DNA of 15,394 bases, from contig DKKP01000049.1 in NCBI GenBank assembly GCA_002455335.1, forward strand, positions 1,121 to 16,514, given 5' to 3'. Origin of the DNA: Anaerolineales bacterium UBA6663 (GTDB lineage: Bacteria; Chloroflexota; Anaerolineae; Anaerolineales; UBA6663). Both the position numbers and the translations under genes were made by a program. Below are positions 13,566 to 15,394 of the stretch, in pieces. Numbering within the stretch: the stretch's first letter is position 1; each line of letters opens with the position of its first letter. A model generated the notes under the pieces. It saw only the letters and a program-made list of their open reading frames with translations, was not told the DNA's origin and did no database searches.

Positions 13566-13593
13566 TTGCGTGTGGTTAGAACCGTGCTATTTT
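13566..13593 (+). promoter_or_regulatory. Extended -10 promoter of the response regulator gene
   Basis: TTGCGT (13566-13571) is followed after 16 bp by TATTTT (13588-13593), preceded by TGC, giving an extended -10 (TGnTATTTT). Transcription would begin about 7 nt downstream, at the GTG start codon at 13600, so the mRNA may be leaderless. Confidence 0.5.
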
Positions 13594-13599
13594 AACGAG

Positions 13600-13977
13600 G
13601 TGCCACGTTTGCTCATCATCGACGACGACCCGGACATGGCCGAGTTGCTTGGCCACATGGCCGACGTGCTCGGCCATGCTCACGAGTATGTGCCCAACAG
13701 CGCGCGCGCGTTCGAGGCGATCCATCGCGAGCCGCCGGATGTGATCGTGCTTGATGTCATGCTCGAGGACACCGATGGCTGGGCCGTGTATCGCGAACTT
13801 GTCCCGATCACCAGGGCGCCGATCATCTTCATCACGGCCTTCCGCACCAGTGAGAACCGGCGTCGCGCCGAGCAGATGGCGGCCGATGGCTTCCTGGCCA
13901 AGCCGATCTCGCACAGCGACTTCGCCCATCAGGTTCAGGCCGCGCTTGGGCAGCCGGCGCGGCGATTGTGGGCCTGA
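13600..13977 (+). CDS. Orphan single-domain response regulator (CheY-like receiver)
   Basis: Starting at GTG 13600 the protein is 125 aa and consists only of a receiver domain. Acidic pocket residues D8-D9 lie in LLIIDDDPD. The phospho-acceptor D52 is in VIVLDVMLEDTDGW, T79 in FITAF is the switch residue, and K101 in LAKPIS is the conserved lysine. The open frame continues far upstream in the same frame, but that part runs through the sulfite-oxidase-like gene and the terminator, so it is not coding. There is no output domain and no histidine kinase nearby. The protein would act as a phosphorelay intermediate or by protein contacts, like CheY, Spo0F or DivK. It converges on the acetyltransferase gene with 63 bp between stops. 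Confidence 0.85.
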   Translation: MPRLLIIDDDPDMAELLGHMADVLGHAHEYVPNSARAFEAIHREPPDVIVLDVMLEDTDGWAVYRELVPITRAPIIFITAFRTSENRRRAEQMAADGFLAKPISHSDFAHQVQAALGQPARRLWA

Positions 13978-14040
13978 AGGAGCGAGTGAGCGAGAAGCGA
14001 TTGAGCGGGGTGAGCCGCCCTACGCGCCACACGCCACGCA

Positions 14041-15135
14041 CTACGCCGCTTCTGGCGGGAACACCGGAGCCTCGTCGGAGTTGACGGACGCGATCGGATC
14101 GCCGGCCAAAGCGCCGGCTCGCGCGGTCTGTAGCCGAAGGATACGACCAGGCACGCCTCCGAAACGAAACTTGTAATCCTCATGGCCGCGCAGGAAGTCG
14201 AAGACGCGTCGGCCGTTGGCGATCGACCACTGGATCAAATACGCCAGCAGCACCCAGCCGGCCGAGAGCGCGTTGAAACGCGGATCGATGGCCGAGTTGT
14301 ACACGTAGAGGCGGCGTCCGTCGTCAAAGCTGAGGTAGCCGGCCGCTGGCGCGCCATCCACCTCGAGGAAGGCCAGATGTAACTGGCTTCGACCGGCCAT
14401 GGCGCGAACCGTGGCGCGGAATTGGGCGCGCATGGGCGCCGTCAGGAAACGCGCCTTGTCGGGATTGAGCGCCATCAATTCGAGGAAGGTGTCGGTCTCG
14501 AAGTTGACGTCATCGCTCGGCGCGACAAGGCGCCAGGCCACCTTCTGCTCGCCGTTCTCGGCGCGCCGCACCTTGCGGCGGATCTCCTGACGTTCCTTTT
14601 TCTCGACCTGTTGTGCCAGATACGTTTCGAAATCGCCGGGCAGAGGGATCGCCGGGGTCTGTTCCAACGTTTGTTCGGCGGTCGCCAAGCCGCGCGCTTC
14701 GGCGACCCGTGCCAGCGCAGCACGAGTCGGTGAACTGGCCTGCACGTTGTACAGGTCAAGCACCTCCCAGGTCGAATCGGTCGACAGGTATTCCACAAGC
14801 CCGGTGACAAAGACGTCGACGTCGGCGGGGCGGACGATCAGGTCGAGATAGTCTGAGATCTCGATGCTGCCGAGCAGGAGTAATGCCGGCCGACCGTCGC
14901 GGTTGGCCGCGCTGAAAAGTGGCGCGATGCCGAGCAGCCGGCCAGTGTCGTCGCGGGCTGTGACGAGCGCGAGGCGCGCCTCGGGCCATTCACCGCCTCC
15001 GCGATGCGCCCACCAGGTACGCAGGTATTCGGCTGACAAAAACGGGACGCGGGCGATCGACTCGGCCAGGAGGGCGTTCCACTCCGTGGTGAGCGTGTCG
15101 AAACAGGCAGGGTCTTCAGTACGTTCGAATTGCAT
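14041..15135 (-). CDS. GNAT-fold acetyltransferase, BioF2-like/CelD family (Acetyltransf_6)
   Basis: I prefer ATG 15135 (364 aa). A GTG at 15183 would add 16 residues without clear homology, and neither start has a good ribosome site. The N-terminal region (ACFDTLTTEWNALLAES, PFLSAEYLRTWWAH, LLGIAPLFSA) and the C-terminal block (HLAFLEVDGAPAAGYLSF, FNALSAGWVLLAYLIQWSIANG, FDFLRGHEDYKFRFGG at 312-327) are typical of the double-GNAT FemAB/BioF2-like family. This group includes CelD/BcsL-type proteins linked to exopolysaccharide or cell-envelope biosynthesis. A charged helix at about 177-195 (EKKERQEIRRKVRRAE) resembles the basic linker of these proteins. The acyl donor and acceptor are unknown. 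No polysaccharide gene is visible here; the neighbourhood to the right is cut off. Confidence 0.88.
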   Translation of the reverse strand: MQFERTEDPACFDTLTTEWNALLAESIARVPFLSAEYLRTWWAHRGGGEWPEARLALVTARDDTGRLLGIAPLFSAANRDGRPALLLLGSIEISDYLDLIVRPADVDVFVTGLVEYLSTDSTWEVLDLYNVQASSPTRAALARVAEARGLATAEQTLEQTPAIPLPGDFETYLAQQVEKKERQEIRRKVRRAENGEQKVAWRLVAPSDDVNFETDTFLELMALNPDKARFLTAPMRAQFRATVRAMAGRSQLHLAFLEVDGAPAAGYLSFDDGRRLYVYNSAIDPRFNALSAGWVLLAYLIQWSIANGRRVFDFLRGHEDYKFRFGGVPGRILRLQTARAGALAGDPIASVNSDEAPVFPPEAA

Positions 15136-15190
15136 GGCGGTCAGGGTCGGTGTCCGAATAGGGTCGGTTCGTCGGTTGCTCACACGAAAA

Positions 15191-15228
15191 TGGAAGCGCT
15201 TCGGCGGCTTCCAGGCCGAATCTTAGCA
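15191..15228 (-). promoter_or_regulatory. Extended -10 and 5'-terminal hairpin upstream of the acetyltransferase
   Basis: On the minus strand TGC-TAAGAT (15228-15220) is an extended -10. The predicted transcript start (about 15213) coincides with the first base of a hairpin whose arms are TGGAAGC (15213-15207) and GCTTCCA (15197-15191). No good -35 is seen. The hairpin would sit at the mRNA 5' end, just before the alternative GTG at 15183. Confidence 0.4.
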
Positions 15229-15327
15229 CTGATTGCAGACGTGGAGCGATAGATGAGTAACGCCGGGCCGAAACCCAGTCATCGTTCGAGCGCCTGATTG
15301 CGCCCCGGAGATTCCCCGACGCGGCGT

Positions 15328-15394
15328 GGGCGCGGGTGGGGTGTCGGGCATGGGGCGCCGGCGGGTGGGGTGTTGGGCGTGGGGGTAGAGACGG
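15328..15394 (-). repeat. Dispersed composite repeat, copy B (inverted, truncated by window edge)
   Basis: The last 36 bases (15359-15394) match the reverse complement of 2428-2463 with only two differences, including the half palindrome GGGTAGAGACGG (15383-15394). Within this copy, GCGGGTGGGGTGT-(C/T)-GGGC occurs twice (15332-15349 and 15361-15378), a 29-bp tandem period with one mismatch. From the acetyltransferase promoter to here (15229-15327) I see no gene. The element continues beyond the window. Confidence 0.7.

Noticed and set aside
13033..13599. Upstream extension of the response regulator frame (a 314-aa open frame from 13033)
   Set aside because: It runs out of frame through the sulfite-oxidase-like gene and across the terminator hairpin. 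Homology begins only at the receiver domain from GTG 13600.

Overview
The window is a GC-rich, densely coded bacterial chromosomal segment. I infer an uncultured member of the Chloroflexota (an Anaerolineae- or Roseiflexus-like lineage). The reasons are the small protein with a 'HGWMP-ETREH..LPPGF' pattern, secreted lipoproteins with Thr/Pro-rich linkers, several apparently leaderless transcripts, and palindromic 'GTAGAGACGG' repeats that I recall from that phylum. This is pattern recognition, not a database result. I saw no tRNA, rRNA, CRISPR array, transposase or phage gene.

Layout. The window opens with the 3' end of typA (+), followed by a bidirectional hairpin and a convergent SulP-family anion transporter with a STAS domain (-). 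Divergent from it is a 69-aa protein of unknown function (+). A repeat-rich gap (2341-2551) follows, with a perfect 14-bp hairpin and degenerate GCCC-headed tandem units. A long minus-strand run, transcribed leftward from about 7.3 kb to 2.55 kb, encodes a DUF998-like membrane protein, a PadR regulator, a NapH-like membrane [4Fe-4S] protein, a YbhB/PEBP lipoprotein, a small MNT-fold nucleotidyltransferase and an ABC1/AarF/UbiB atypical kinase. Several junctions are ATGA or GTGA overlaps, so these genes are probably translationally coupled in two sub-blocks.

Upstream lies a TetR regulator (-) divergent from a cytochrome P450 (+). The gap between them holds a perfect TetR-type palindrome placed directly against a consensus-like promoter. 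Next is a minus-strand pair: a secreted clan-A-like glycoside hydrolase coupled by ATGA to a propeller-like lipoprotein. Divergent from it is a plus-strand pair: an adenine-PRTase-like enzyme and a cytoplasmic sulfite-oxidase-like molybdoenzyme, closed by a strong terminator. Then come an orphan single-domain response regulator (+) and a convergent BioF2/CelD-type GNAT acetyltransferase (-). The window ends in a second, inverted copy of the repeat seen at 2.4 kb.

How it fits together. Most genes are ordinary families. The most informative parts are regulatory: a putative PadR operator overlying a start codon, a TetR operator/promoter module, leaderless starts and the paired inverted repeats. 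The redox-flavoured minus-strand cluster (PadR, Fe-S membrane protein, ABC1 kinase) might act on the quinone pool, but that is inference. I did not find a clearly new defence or mobile system.
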